Positions 7,715-15,880 of a DNA stretch of 33,231 bases are shown here, one piece after another; the first letter of the stretch is position 1, and each line of letters starts with the position of its first letter. The notes under the pieces are model-generated. The model searched no databases, was not told the DNA's origin, and was given only the letters and a program-made list of their open reading frames with translations. A program made the position numbers and the translations under genes. This DNA is from Desulfobacteraceae bacterium (GTDB lineage Bacteria > Desulfobacterota > Desulfobacteria > Desulfobacterales > SURF-15), in contig QZKK01000163.1 in NCBI GenBank assembly GCA_003599475.1, forward strand, positions 1 through 33,231. The letters are read 5' to 3'.

Positions 7715-7774
7715 CATTCAAGAAATTTTCAAGCGACAATCAACACTCCCTCATTAATCGGGGCCGTATCGATC

Positions 7775-7948
7775 ATGCAATATATGATCATCTCCCGTGA
7801 CCGTCGCTGGCGGGACTGCAAAATGGCAGCTAATGAAACACCTCCGGTTCGCTTCATCGAGGCGGACGAGAAAATCGTGGCGGAACTTTTTCTTCTGGAA
7901 ATTTCCAGCGCGGGCTTCCATTGTATCTCGCAGCTATTCAATCATTGA
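7775..7948 (+). CDS. small ORF of doubtful status
   Basis: A 57-codon frame starts with MQYMIISRDRRW and ends ISSAGFHCISQLFNH. No ribosome binding site is obvious. The upstream bases ggggccgtatcgatcatgca resemble gaggccgtatcgaccatgcg near 446, inside the decayed ORF at 245-663. It may therefore be another fragment of the same lost gene type rather than a working small protein. I do not recognise a domain. Confidence 0.25.
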   Translation: MQYMIISRDRRWRDCKMAANETPPVRFIEADEKIVAELFLLEISSAGFHCISQLFNH

Positions 7949-8169
7949 CAAGTCAGAAGGATGCTTATAATTTCTTTAATATAGAAGGTTTTGAAGACCC
8001 TGCAGCCCCGGCAGCGGGATCTCCGCTTCGCTCCGACAAGCTGCAGGGAATCTTCCTCCGTAAAGAATTCTATCTATTTAGATTCGCTCGCTAACCCCGC
8101 CGCAAGCAGCGGGGAATGCGTTCGCTTTTCGGTTCAACAATCCTTTAGAGATGATCCAAGAGGTTCCAC

Positions 8170-8466
8170 ATGACAGTTGCTGCGAAAGAAAAACCATATC
8201 TCCATATCGGGTTCAATCCAAATATCGCAGGCGGCAGACCGATTGTAGACGGAACACGAGTCACTGTCCGATCCATCGCCGGTTATTACCAGATGGGAAT
8301 GAGCGTCGATGAAATCCTGACAACTTTGCCGCACCTTACGGCTTCCCAGGTACATTCCGCCCTGGCATACTATTTCGACCACCAGGTGGAAATCGACGCG
8401 GATCTGAAAGAATCTTCGAACATGGATTATTGGAAAGACAAGGTTGAAACTCCCCCCTGCAAATGA
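8170..8466 (+). CDS. DUF433 family antitoxin
   Basis: This 98-residue protein is a DUF433 (VapB45-like) DNA-binding antitoxin. The typical words are NPNIAGGRPIVDGTRV (residues about 17-32), AGYYQMGMSVDEIL and LTASQVHSALAYYFDH, the last being the helix-turn-helix-like part. Such proteins neutralise a PIN-like DUF5615 toxin encoded directly downstream and repress their own promoter. Here the downstream ATG overlaps the stop of this gene by four bases (ATGA), the usual arrangement, but the toxin is truncated. The antitoxin may now be an orphan. Confidence 0.9.
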   Translation: MTVAAKEKPYLHIGFNPNIAGGRPIVDGTRVTVRSIAGYYQMGMSVDEILTTLPHLTASQVHSALAYYFDHQVEIDADLKESSNMDYWKDKVETPPCK

Positions 8467-8618
8467 AACTCAAGTTGTTTCTGGATGAAGATGTTCATGC
8501 GGGATTAGCCCATGCTTTGCGGCAAAGGGGATACGACGTCGTGCATGCCCAAGAACTGGAGCTAAAAGGATGCTCTGCGATCGCCGCCAGGTCCGCGATG
8601 TCCTCAAGAAGCTCCTGA
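8463..8618 (+). pseudogene. truncated DUF5615 PIN-like toxin
   Basis: The frame begins MKLKLFLDEDVHAGLAHALR and continues RGYDVVHAQELELKGCS, the N-terminal end of a DUF5615 (Mut7-C/PIN-like) RNase toxin. It includes the first acidic pair in LDEDV. After GCS the sequence departs from the family, where a DEEQL-type segment is expected, and stops after 51 residues. Family members are usually about 110-120 residues. The catalytic core is incomplete, so no toxicity is expected. Confidence 0.75.
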
Positions 8619-8984
8619 AATTGGCAGGACGGCAGAAATTCTTTCCCCGGCTGTGAAGATCTGTGTACCATTACAGCCCCGTAAAAAACAGGCGAGGACT
8701 GACTGCGCGGGCAGCCGCCTGGCGGAGTGGGCGAAAATAGACGCACTGGCGGACCGCGGTCTTGTTCGGATCGATGGCGCCAGCGCCGAGGCTCCCCCAG
8801 TGGGAGGGCGTTGCGAGATTTGAAGCGTTTCAGAATTACGCCGGCTGCAGGCATTTGAAATACACGTTTCCTGGGGCTGACAGCTCCTGCATGGATTGCC
8901 GGAATGCTTCAAACAGGAGAATTGATATTACCGGCCCACCGAATTCTTCCTGTTTGACATGTTTTTCGTCATATGAGATGAAAT
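8619..8984. other. intergenic region, no gene supported
   Basis: These 366 bases follow the broken toxin and lead into the ATPase gene. Open frames on both strands lack recognisable motifs. The last 35 bases (8950-8984) are also present upstream of the truncated ATPase copy at 801-835. Confidence 0.4.
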
Positions 8985-8991
8985 ATGACGA
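8966..8991. promoter_or_regulatory. inverted repeat across the ATPase start codon
   Basis: tcgtcatat (8966-8974) and atatgacga (8983-8991) form a perfect 9-bp inverted repeat that spans the ATG at 8985. It is conserved in the truncated copy at 817-842. It could be an operator or an RNA hairpin that hides the start codon. Confidence 0.4.
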
Positions 8992-10166
8992 TGAATACAT
9001 CAAATGACAGCGGAAAAGCCGGCCCCAAAATCGATCGGATTATCGATTTGAAAGGCTTTCTGGCTAAAAAATCGCACTTTCTTTTTGGCCCGCGGCAAAC
9101 GGGCAAGACGTTTCTCATCCGGCATACCCTGACGGATGCAAAGGTCTACGACCTGCTGGATGCTTCAATTTTTCTGGCCTTAAGCCGGAATCCGGGTCGA
9201 ATGGCGGAGGAGCTTTCGCCGGGGGATCAGGAGATTGTAATCGATGAGATCCAGCGTCTGCCCGAGCTTCTCAATGAAGTTCACCGCCTGATCGAAAGCC
9301 GCGGAATCCGTTTCCTGCTCACCGGTTCGAGTGCCCGGAAGCTTCGACGCGGCGGCATCAACCTGCTCGGAGGCCGGGCACGCACGAAATATCTCCATCC
9401 GCTTACCTACAGGGAGCTAGGCGGGCATCTCGACCTGGATCGTGCGATGGAACGCGGCCTGCTTCCTTCCATCTATTTTTCGGATGATCCCCGTGCCGAT
9501 TTGAAGGCTTATGCCGGTTCTTATCTGCAGGAAGAAATCATTGCCGAAGGAGCCGCCCGAAACATCCCTGCATTCAGCCGATTTTTGCGGGTGGCTGCGT
9601 TTTGCAACGGTACTGTCGTAAATTTCACCAATGTCGCCAGCGACGCTCAGGTGGCGCGAACCACCGTGTACGAATACTTCGAAATCCTGAAAGATACCCT
9701 GATTCTCCATGAACTTCCGGCATGGCGAAAATCAAAGAAGCGAAAACCGCTCGCTTCTTCCAAATACTATTTTTTCGATATCGGTGTTGTCGCCGGGCTT
9801 CAGGAGAGGCAATTCCGCAGGGGCACCCCTGAATTCGGAGAAGCCTTCGAAACCTACATCATGCATGAGCTTCTGAGCTATAGAGACTACCTGTCGGATG
9901 AGCCGCTGAGCTATTGGCGCTCGACCTCGGGATTTGAGGTGGATTTCATCATTGGAGACCACACGGCCATCGAAGCAAAGGCCAAGGAAAACGTTTCCAG
10001 CTCGGATTTAAAATCCCTCAAGGCGCTTTCCGAGGAAAAAAAGCTGCGGCGCTTTTTGTGCGTGAGCCTCGAACCGCGCAGGCGCCGAATCGGCGATGTG
10101 CTTGTTCTCCCCTGGAAGGATTTTCTCCAATCGCTTTGGAATGGTGAGTACTCGCCTGAAAAATGA
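8985..10166 (+). CDS. AAA family ATPase with DUF4143 domain
   Basis: The 393-residue protein has an AAA_14 ATPase domain followed by a DUF4143 domain. Walker A is GPRQTGKT (residues 35-42), Walker B is EIVIDEIQRL, and the sensor segment is FLLTGSSARKLRR with GGRA after it. The C-terminal domain contains FEVDFIIGDHTAIEAKA, the D-x-E-x-K pattern of a restriction-endonuclease-like fold. Length is normal for this common family, whose cellular role is not settled; relatives are found near toxin-antitoxin and other accessory genes. A second ATG at 8991 is possible. The 5' end of this gene and its leader are duplicated at 801-950. Confidence 0.9.
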   Translation: MTMNTSNDSGKAGPKIDRIIDLKGFLAKKSHFLFGPRQTGKTFLIRHTLTDAKVYDLLDASIFLALSRNPGRMAEELSPGDQEIVIDEIQRLPELLNEVHRLIESRGIRFLLTGSSARKLRRGGINLLGGRARTKYLHPLTYRELGGHLDLDRAMERGLLPSIYFSDDPRADLKAYAGSYLQEEIIAEGAARNIPAFSRFLRVAAFCNGTVVNFTNVASDAQVARTTVYEYFEILKDTLILHELPAWRKSKKRKPLASSKYYFFDIGVVAGLQERQFRRGTPEFGEAFETYIMHELLSYRDYLSDEPLSYWRSTSGFEVDFIIGDHTAIEAKAKENVSSSDLKSLKALSEEKKLRRFLCVSLEPRRRRIGDVLVLPWKDFLQSLWNGEYSPEK

Positions 10167-10197
10167 AATTTTGACTTGAAGCTCCCTTTAGCAAGCT

Positions 10198-10222
10198 GCT
10201 GCGCCTCAGCGTCTCTGCGGGA
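10198..10222. repeat. dispersed CTCTGCG-type repeat
   Basis: ctgcgcctcagcgtctctgcggg belongs to the same repeat type as 27441-27486, 28137-28203 and 29046-29080. Confidence 0.45.
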
Positions 10223-10233
10223 TTCGTTTGTCC

Positions 10234-10470
10234 CTACTGCGGGATCGCGGTTTCCGGTTTATAGACCAGGAGCATGGGGAGCGGGATTCTCAGCCTGACG
10301 GCTCCGGGCACGGGACAGACCGATACGCACCCGCTGAAGTGGGAGCACTCCTTCGGGTATGTCACGCGGGGAACCCGCCCCGGTTCGGATCCGTAGAATA
10401 CATCCTCGGAACAGATCTCTACGCATTTTCCGCATGCAATGCATTTCTCCTGGTCGATGACAGGCGGCAT
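10234..10470 (-). CDS. AprB-like small ferredoxin
   Basis: The 78-residue protein resembles a two-cluster ferredoxin of the type that partners AprA-like flavoproteins. Cluster I is CIACGKCVEIC (C-x2-C-x2-C-x3-C), followed by SEDVFYGSEPG. Cluster II should be C-x2-C-x2-C-x3-CP, but the sequence reads CSHFSGCVSVCP, with Phe where the second Cys should be (codon TTC, one base from TGC). It ends with RLRIPLPMLLVYKP, typical of the short ferredoxins in this group. gaggagg lies 7 bases before the ATG, and only 12 bases separate it from the flavoprotein gene. Expected role: electron transfer to or from the flavoprotein. Confidence 0.85.
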   Translation of the reverse strand: MPPVIDQEKCIACGKCVEICSEDVFYGSEPGRVPRVTYPKECSHFSGCVSVCPVPGAVRLRIPLPMLLVYKPETAIPQ

Positions 10471-10482
10471 GGCGCTTCCTCC

Positions 10483-12120
10483 TCAATAATTTCTCCACCG
10501 GATGACGGGTTTTCCATCTCTAAGGCTTACGACATGGACCTGGTTCAGGGTCGGATCGGTAAACGGGTAGTCCGGGCGGACATGCAATCCCCTGGTCTCC
10601 TTTCGGTCAAGGGCCATCAGAAACGTCAATTCGCCGATGTCCATCAGGTTGAGCACCTCCAGGCAGCGGCCGAGCTCATGCGGGTTTCGCGCCGCGAGCG
10701 ATGCATCGGCCTTTTCCTTGAGCCTGCGCAGATGGCTGAGCCCCTGCAGCAAAAGAGTCTCGTTTCGGATGGAACCCGCGTAATCGGCCATCGTCTGCTG
10801 CAGGGCGATATTGGCCTCTTCCCAATCCGGACCGTTTTCGCGGCCCATCAAGCGGTCGATCCGGCCCCTCTTTTCATCGATGACGGTGCGATGGGACTCC
10901 GCATCCGCGAAATTTGCCGACCGGGCGAACTCGGCTGCGTTTTCGCCAGCGATCCAGCCGAAGGTGGCCGCGGCGGAAATGTCTCCGAAGGCCTCGTCTC
11001 CGGCGGCATAAAGCCCATCGATGCTTGTCTCCCCCCTTTGGTTGGCGGCGATCAGGCCGCCTCCCCGGAGAGGATAGGTGGCAAACTCGACGGGGTGTCT
11101 TCTCAGGTCGATCCCCTCTTCCTTCATGTGATCGATCAGCGAGAGGTTTCCCTCATGAACCATCCAGTGCATCATGTACTCGTAGTCCTGCGGGTCGATG
11201 CCCGTGCAGTCCATGTAGAGAGGGCCTTTCCCCTGTTTTACATACTGTTCCGGAGCCAGCTTGTTGACCTCGCAGATCATGTCCCCGTATTTTCGATCCG
11301 GCTTGGCGGCGAAGGTTCCGGCCGGCTTCCCATGCCAATCCCTGACGACGCCCACCCAGGTCGCCTGGCCGAACTTGGTGAAATATTTGGGTCCGATATG
11401 GCGCTGGGGCATCTCCAGGTTCTGGAGCTCGGCCCCGGCGCGATACGCCATGGCGCGGCCGTCTCCGGTCTGCACCCCGCCGTGGGGATCGTTGAACAGC
11501 CACCCCGGTGTAAGAGGAGGATAGAGCCTCGAGCACTTCCCCGTTCCCAGTACGACGGCTTTGGCATGAAACACCATCACCTTTTCTTCCCGTGTGCGGA
11601 TGCCCAGAGCCCCCGAAACCCCGTCCCTGCCGCGAAGCAGATCGAATACCATGACCCGGTTCATGACCTCGGCCCCACGGTCTTTTGCCTGTTTGAGGAG
11701 GACCTTTTTTTGAAACCGGCCTTCGTACTTGATGTGGGTCATGGCCCTTCCCGGAAACGAATGGCCGGCAAACTCCCACTTTCCCTTGTATTTCATTGGA
11801 ATTCCCCATCGATCCCACAGCTTCACGATGTCATATGCCTTCGTGAACTGGGCACGCAACAAGTCCCTGCCGATCAGAATCTCCCCTTTTGCGGTCCTGA
11901 GGAGCTCCTCGATAAAGGCGTCTCGGTCGATTCCGTGGGCTTCGGGGATGTAGGTCTCGAAGTGATCGTTTCCCATGCGGCCGCAGCCGCTGTATTGGAC
12001 ATTTCCCTTTTCGGCCACAACCACCTCGGCACCCATTTCACGGGCCCGTATGGCGGCCATCATTCCGGCGATTCCTCCACCGATGCAGAGCACATCGGTT
12101 TTGATGATTTCTTCCTCCAT
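10483..12120 (-). CDS. FAD-dependent oxidoreductase, AprA/fumarate reductase type
   Basis: This 545-residue protein belongs to the fumarate reductase/succinate dehydrogenase/AprA flavoprotein superfamily. The FAD site is CIGGGIAGMMAAIRAREMGA (residues about 12-31) with an acid-ended strand VVVAEKG. Further family landmarks are AVVLGTGKCSRLYPPLTP, GDGRAMAYRAGAELQNLEM and the C-terminal FAD segment GLYAAGDEAFGDISAAA. The substrate cannot be read from the sequence; true AprA proteins are longer and have different active-site words, so sulfate activation is not claimed. The ferredoxin gene follows in the same operon. The dehydratase, TRAP transporter and hydroxy-acid dehydrogenase nearby suggest oxidation or reduction of an organic acid. 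Confidence 0.85.
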   Translation of the reverse strand: MEEEIIKTDVLCIGGGIAGMMAAIRAREMGAEVVVAEKGNVQYSGCGRMGNDHFETYIPEAHGIDRDAFIEELLRTAKGEILIGRDLLRAQFTKAYDIVKLWDRWGIPMKYKGKWEFAGHSFPGRAMTHIKYEGRFQKKVLLKQAKDRGAEVMNRVMVFDLLRGRDGVSGALGIRTREEKVMVFHAKAVVLGTGKCSRLYPPLTPGWLFNDPHGGVQTGDGRAMAYRAGAELQNLEMPQRHIGPKYFTKFGQATWVGVVRDWHGKPAGTFAAKPDRKYGDMICEVNKLAPEQYVKQGKGPLYMDCTGIDPQDYEYMMHWMVHEGNLSLIDHMKEEGIDLRRHPVEFATYPLRGGGLIAANQRGETSIDGLYAAGDEAFGDISAAATFGWIAGENAAEFARSANFADAESHRTVIDEKRGRIDRLMGRENGPDWEEANIALQQTMADYAGSIRNETLLLQGLSHLRRLKEKADASLAARNPHELGRCLEVLNLMDIGELTFLMALDRKETRGLHVRPDYPFTDPTLNQVHVVSLRDGKPVIRWRNY

Positions 12121-12143
12121 GCACGCTCCTTGAACTTCAAAGT

Positions 12144-12210
12144 GTTCAGCGTTCAGTGTTCAGCGTTCAGCGTTCAGCGTTCAGCGTTCAGCGTTCAGCG
12201 TTCAGCGTTC
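12144..12210. repeat. heptamer tandem repeat gttcagc x9
   Basis: Nine units of gttcagc, the second ending in t, are followed by a partial unit. The array lies 24 bases upstream of the flavoprotein start codon on the other strand, so it probably sits in that gene's leader or promoter. Slippage could alter its length. Confidence 0.9.
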
Positions 12211-12541
12211 TTCTCTTCAGTTTCTGATTCGATTAAACAGGCCGCTTCATTCACCCGGAATCCAGCATCGAGCATCCAGTGGTCAGCGGCAGAACAGTTG
12301 CAAGTTTCTTTTTCGATCAAACTGGCTGCTCGCAGCCGTCGGCCGGGCTTACACCATATGATAACTTCTCGAGACGAACCGGCGTCCCGGCCATCAGGAT
12401 AGATCCCGGTCCTGCTTTTAACGAGCTTCCGGAAAGATCCTTATATCCCATTGGCGAGATTTTTCAAACCGGGGCGCTCCCTGCCCGGCCTTTCCGTCGA
12501 CCTGATCAAACGACGAGTCATTGTGACACAATTCTTTTCTT

Positions 12542-12627
12542 CTCGTAAAAGGTCGAAAATTCACTTATATTGTCATTCCGGCCCCGTCACCGGAAACGGG
12601 GTCGGAGTCACGCGTACGAGTGATCAT
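12542..12627. repeat. partial palindromic mini-element
   Basis: ctcgtaaaaggtcgaaaa and tgtcattccgg match the left arm and left inner arm of the element at 1643-1776. The centre differs (gccccgtcaccggaaacggggtc is its own hairpin), and the right arm is reduced to tacgagtgatcat. Confidence 0.55.
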
Positions 12628-12690
12628 TCCTGAAAGGATCTTAAAGAGGGAAAATTCAATTGAATTCTGCATCGAAAGATGGAGCCCCAA

Positions 12691-14355
12691 ATGAACCTGA
12701 GGAGTCAAAAAATCCTGCAGCGCCCGCGCTGGACTAAGGTTAGAGCCCTTTACAAATCCATGGGGTATGGCGATGAGGATCTTGCGCGACCGCTGATCGG
12801 GGTAGCCAATTCCTGGAACCGCCTAGTGCCGGGCCATTTCAATTTGAAGCTTCTTGCCGAATATGTGGCTCAGGGGATCCTGCAGGCAGGGGGGACCCCG
12901 ATGGAATTCGGGGTGATCGCCACCTGCGATGGGGTTTCCATGGGTCACGAGGGCATGCGCTACAGCCTGCCGTCGCGCGATTTGATCGCGGCAAGCATCG
13001 AGACGATGGTTCAGGCGCATCGACTGGACGGAGTCATCATGCTGGGGTCCTGCGACAAGATCGTTCCCGGCATGCTCATGGCGGCCGCGCGGCTGGATCT
13101 GCCGGCCCTTCTGGTGGTCGGAGGCCCAGCCGAAGGGGGATGCGAGTTCGATGGAAGGCCAAGCGATACCACCTCGATTTCCGAGGCGCTGGGGATGCTC
13201 AAGGCCGGGCGGATCGACGAGTCCGCTTACAACCGATTGGAGGACCGGGTCATGCCGAGCTGTGGTTCCTGCTCCTTCATGGGCACAGCAAACTCCATGG
13301 CGTGCGTTGCGGAGACCATGGGCATGTGCCTGCCCGGTACGGCCACAATCCCGGCCACCCACGCCGATCGCCTGCGAGCGGCCCAGGCATCCGGCCGGGC
13401 CATCGTAGGGCTTGTCCGTGAAGGCCTGACAGCCCGAAAATTCATCAACCGCAAAGGGATCGAAAACGCCGTTCGCTTCACAGCCGCAATCGGCGGATCC
13501 ACGAATGTGGCTCTGCACCTGAGCGCTATCGGTTATGAGGCAGGCATCCCGGTTTCGTTATCCCGGTTCGATGAGCTTTGCCGCACGACGCCGCACATCG
13601 TAAAACTGAATCCGGCCGCACCGGCAAACGCTTCCGATTTCCACAGAGCCGGCGGTGTTCCCGCGGTGATGCGCGAAATATTGCCGCTGCTGCACGGAGA
13701 TGCACTGACCGCTTCCCGCCTTACCATGTCTCAAACCCTGGAAAAAGTGCCGGCAGGAAACCGGGAGCTCATCAAAACGATCGATGATCCCTGGAGCCGC
13801 CAAGGGGGGCTGGCGATCCTCTTCGGCAATCTGTCGCCGGACGGCTGTATTACCAAACCGGCCGCAATCCATCCCGATATGCACTCCTTCAGGGGCCGCG
13901 CGCGCTGCTTCGACTCCGAGGAGACTGCCACCCAGGCTGTCCTCGACGGGAAGATCCAACCGGGCGATGTCGTAGTCGTCCGTTATGAAGGCCCGAAGGG
14001 CGGACCCGGGATGCGGGAGATGTCTACGACCATAAAGGTCCTTTACGGGCGCGGGCTTCACCTGAGCGCCGCCATCGTCACCGACGGGCGCTTTTCCGGA
14101 ACAAACAGCGGCTGCTTTGCAGGACATATCTCCCCTGAAGCTGCCGATGGAGGACCGATTGCCGCTGTCCGTGACGGGGACAGCATCACAATCGACATCC
14201 CGAACCGAAGCATCCGCCTGGAAATCGACGATGCAGCGCTTCAGTCCCGCCTTGCGAAATGGAGCCGCCCGCCTGTAAAATCATTCGGCGGATATCTGGA
14301 TCTATACGCGAGGCTCGCCTCATCCTCTGCGGAAGGGGCAAGATTGCAGATCTGA
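12691..14355 (+). CDS. IlvD/Edd family dehydratase
   Basis: The 554-residue protein is an iron-sulfur dehydratase of the dihydroxy-acid/6-phosphogluconate dehydratase family. Family words are LIGVANSWNRLVPGHFNLK, CDGVSMGHEGMRYSLPSRD, LGSCDKIVPGMLM (cluster Cys about 121), CGSCSFMGTANSM (cluster Cys about 194), FTAAIGGSTNVALHL, RAGGVPAVMREI and VTDGRFSGTNSG. Closest in feel to IlvD, but a sugar-acid dehydratase is equally possible. Its position between a flavoprotein operon and a TRAP transporter favours catabolism of an acid over valine synthesis. I prefer ATG 12691 (ggag 6 bases upstream) to ATG 12679, which has no ribosome binding site. Confidence 0.9.
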   Translation: MNLRSQKILQRPRWTKVRALYKSMGYGDEDLARPLIGVANSWNRLVPGHFNLKLLAEYVAQGILQAGGTPMEFGVIATCDGVSMGHEGMRYSLPSRDLIAASIETMVQAHRLDGVIMLGSCDKIVPGMLMAAARLDLPALLVVGGPAEGGCEFDGRPSDTTSISEALGMLKAGRIDESAYNRLEDRVMPSCGSCSFMGTANSMACVAETMGMCLPGTATIPATHADRLRAAQASGRAIVGLVREGLTARKFINRKGIENAVRFTAAIGGSTNVALHLSAIGYEAGIPVSLSRFDELCRTTPHIVKLNPAAPANASDFHRAGGVPAVMREILPLLHGDALTASRLTMSQTLEKVPAGNRELIKTIDDPWSRQGGLAILFGNLSPDGCITKPAAIHPDMHSFRGRARCFDSEETATQAVLDGKIQPGDVVVVRYEGPKGGPGMREMSTTIKVLYGRGLHLSAAIVTDGRFSGTNSGCFAGHISPEAADGGPIAAVRDGDSITIDIPNRSIRLEIDDAALQSRLAKWSRPPVKSFGGYLDLYARLASSSAEGARLQI

Positions 14356-14503
14356 GCGCACCATCGGCAATTTCTTCTTCGGATTCGAGCTTCTCCTGCA
14401 GGAGGGCCATTCGGCCTTCGGCTTGCCTGGATGCTGCTGAAAGACACCGAAAGCGGTATTGAAGGCCGGTTTCTCTTTTCTTTCGATCGGAGACCGGTTT
14501 TTC

Positions 14504-14532
14504 TTGACAATCAATTCTCCCTTTGCATAAAT
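14504..14532 (+). promoter_or_regulatory. candidate promoter of TRAP operon
   Basis: A perfect TTGACA at 14504-14509 is followed after 16 bases by CATAAA or after 18 by TAAATT. It lies about 190 bases upstream of the dctP start. The -10 element is weak in both readings. Confidence 0.4.
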
Positions 14533-14719
14533 TAGCCGATCTGAGATCGAGTTCACCATTTTCCTTTTCATTAACGGTTTCGCTTAACCGTTGCCTGCCC
14601 CGATGAACGCTGTCGAGACATGGGAAACTGTCGTTGACAAGCAAATATCAGTTAAAACTTCGGACTTCAGTGCGTATCCATCACCGCCATTTCAGCATCA
14701 AACGAAAGAGGAGCAGAAG

Positions 14720-15760
14720 ATGAGAATCCGAATCAACAGGACATGTGTATTTTTCATGGTTTGTGCTTTTATCTTTCTTTCCTTGAGCCCTTCGGCTGCG
14801 GAGTCTCGGAAAAAGATTTCCCTGAAAGCCGGATCGCCATGGGGAGAGTCTCACAGGAACAGCATCGCTCTGACATATTTCGGCAAAAGACTCGAAGAGC
14901 TTTCCAAGGGCGATCTGACGCTGAAGATCTTTTATGCTGGATCCATTGTAAAGGGTCCGACAGAAATCGATGCCCTCCAGAGAGGAATCGTCGATGTAGG
15001 AACCGTGACCCTTCCTTATCATGCCGGCTCCATTCCCGAATCCGTCCGCATCGCAGTCATGGTGCCCTTTGTCAGCGATTTTGATTCTTGGCTGTGGCTG
15101 GCGAAAAACACCGACTGGTTCAAGAAATTCCTGGTTGATCTGAAACTGCGACCTCTCTACTATGCTCACGCGGAGCTGATTTTCTCCCTGGTCAGTCCGA
15201 TACAGGATATCATGAATCCGAGTCTCAAGGGGCGAAAGATCCGTGCTCCGGGCCTTGGGTTCAAGGAAGTAATCAACTTCATGGGTGGGGATACGGTTAC
15301 GATGCCGTCTGCAGAAGCGCCGGCAGCATTGGCGACCGGCCTGGTCCAGGGGCTCTATACGACCCTGGACACCTGGGAGTCGGAGGGGATACAGGGCGTC
15401 AGCCCGTATGTTTACATCCTGCACACTCCCTTTACCTCTCCCCACTGCATGAACGATGCGGCATATGGCAAGCTTCCTGACTGGGCCAAAAAAATTGTCG
15501 ATCAAGCCTCGGATGATACTGCAAAATACATGATCGATTGGGCGCGAAATTATCGGAAGTCTCTGATTGACAAATACAGCGGCCACGCGAAAGTACGGTT
15601 GATCGTTCTAAAAGAGGAGGAGATGTCCTCTTGGAGCGCTCAGTTGAAGCCTTTTTATAAATGGATGACGGACAAATACCCGGAGATGAACCAATACCTG
15701 GAGGATTGTCAGAAAGCGTGGAAAGCAACGCATCAAACTCCGCCTCCACTTGTCCGCTGA
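14720..15760 (+). CDS. dctP: TRAP transporter substrate-binding protein (DctP family)
   Basis: The 346-residue protein is a periplasmic solute receptor for a TRAP transporter. A signal peptide is clear: a basic start MRIRINR, a hydrophobic core FFMVCAFIFLSLSP and a likely cleavage after SAA. The mature part has LKAGSPWGESH, LTLKIFYAGSI, ALQRGIVDVG and the ligand-region segment LKGRKIRAPG that contains the conserved Arg of DctP receptors. I set the start at ATG 14720 (aaagaggag upstream) because a longer frame from 14591 would bury the signal peptide. The ligand is unknown; neighbours suggest a hydroxy, keto or sugar acid. The permease genes follow on the same strand. Confidence 0.9.
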   Translation: MRIRINRTCVFFMVCAFIFLSLSPSAAESRKKISLKAGSPWGESHRNSIALTYFGKRLEELSKGDLTLKIFYAGSIVKGPTEIDALQRGIVDVGTVTLPYHAGSIPESVRIAVMVPFVSDFDSWLWLAKNTDWFKKFLVDLKLRPLYYAHAELIFSLVSPIQDIMNPSLKGRKIRAPGLGFKEVINFMGGDTVTMPSAEAPAALATGLVQGLYTTLDTWESEGIQGVSPYVYILHTPFTSPHCMNDAAYGKLPDWAKKIVDQASDDTAKYMIDWARNYRKSLIDKYSGHAKVRLIVLKEEEMSSWSAQLKPFYKWMTDKYPEMNQYLEDCQKAWKATHQTPPPLVR

Positions 15761-15880
15761 TGGATCCATCGGAGATGCGGCGGGAATCGGCGAGTTCAAG
15801 TTCATGCCGGTTCCCGCATGCCGCAGCGACGGTAAGCGCATCAATCCAGGGGAGGACGAACAACCGGAGGGAATCGGCCA

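Larger units (their letters stand above)
7403..7774. other. non-coding stretch with repeat end and terminator
   Basis: No gene is supported here. The stretch contains one terminal repeat of the palindromic family (7504-7516) and a terminator-like hairpin (7677-7714). Open frames across it are unconvincing. Confidence 0.4.
12121..12690. other. divergent intergenic region with repeats
   Basis: This 570-base region separates two divergently oriented genes and must hold both promoters, though I cannot place them. It contains a heptamer tandem repeat (12144-12210) and a partial palindromic element (12542-12627). Confidence 0.45.

Noticed and set aside
10483..12120. True adenylylsulfate reductase (aprA)
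   Set aside because: The protein is shorter, and active-site words and neighbours (no sat, qmo or dsr genes) do not support sulfate reduction.
12144..12210. CRISPR array
   Set aside because: The unit is seven bases with no spacers and no cas genes.
10228..12402. A 724-codon open frame on the plus strand across the flavoprotein and ferredoxin genes
   Set aside because: It is antisense to two clearly recognisable genes, has no domain of its own, and its C-terminal repeats merely translate the heptamer array. Long antisense frames are common in GC-rich genes.
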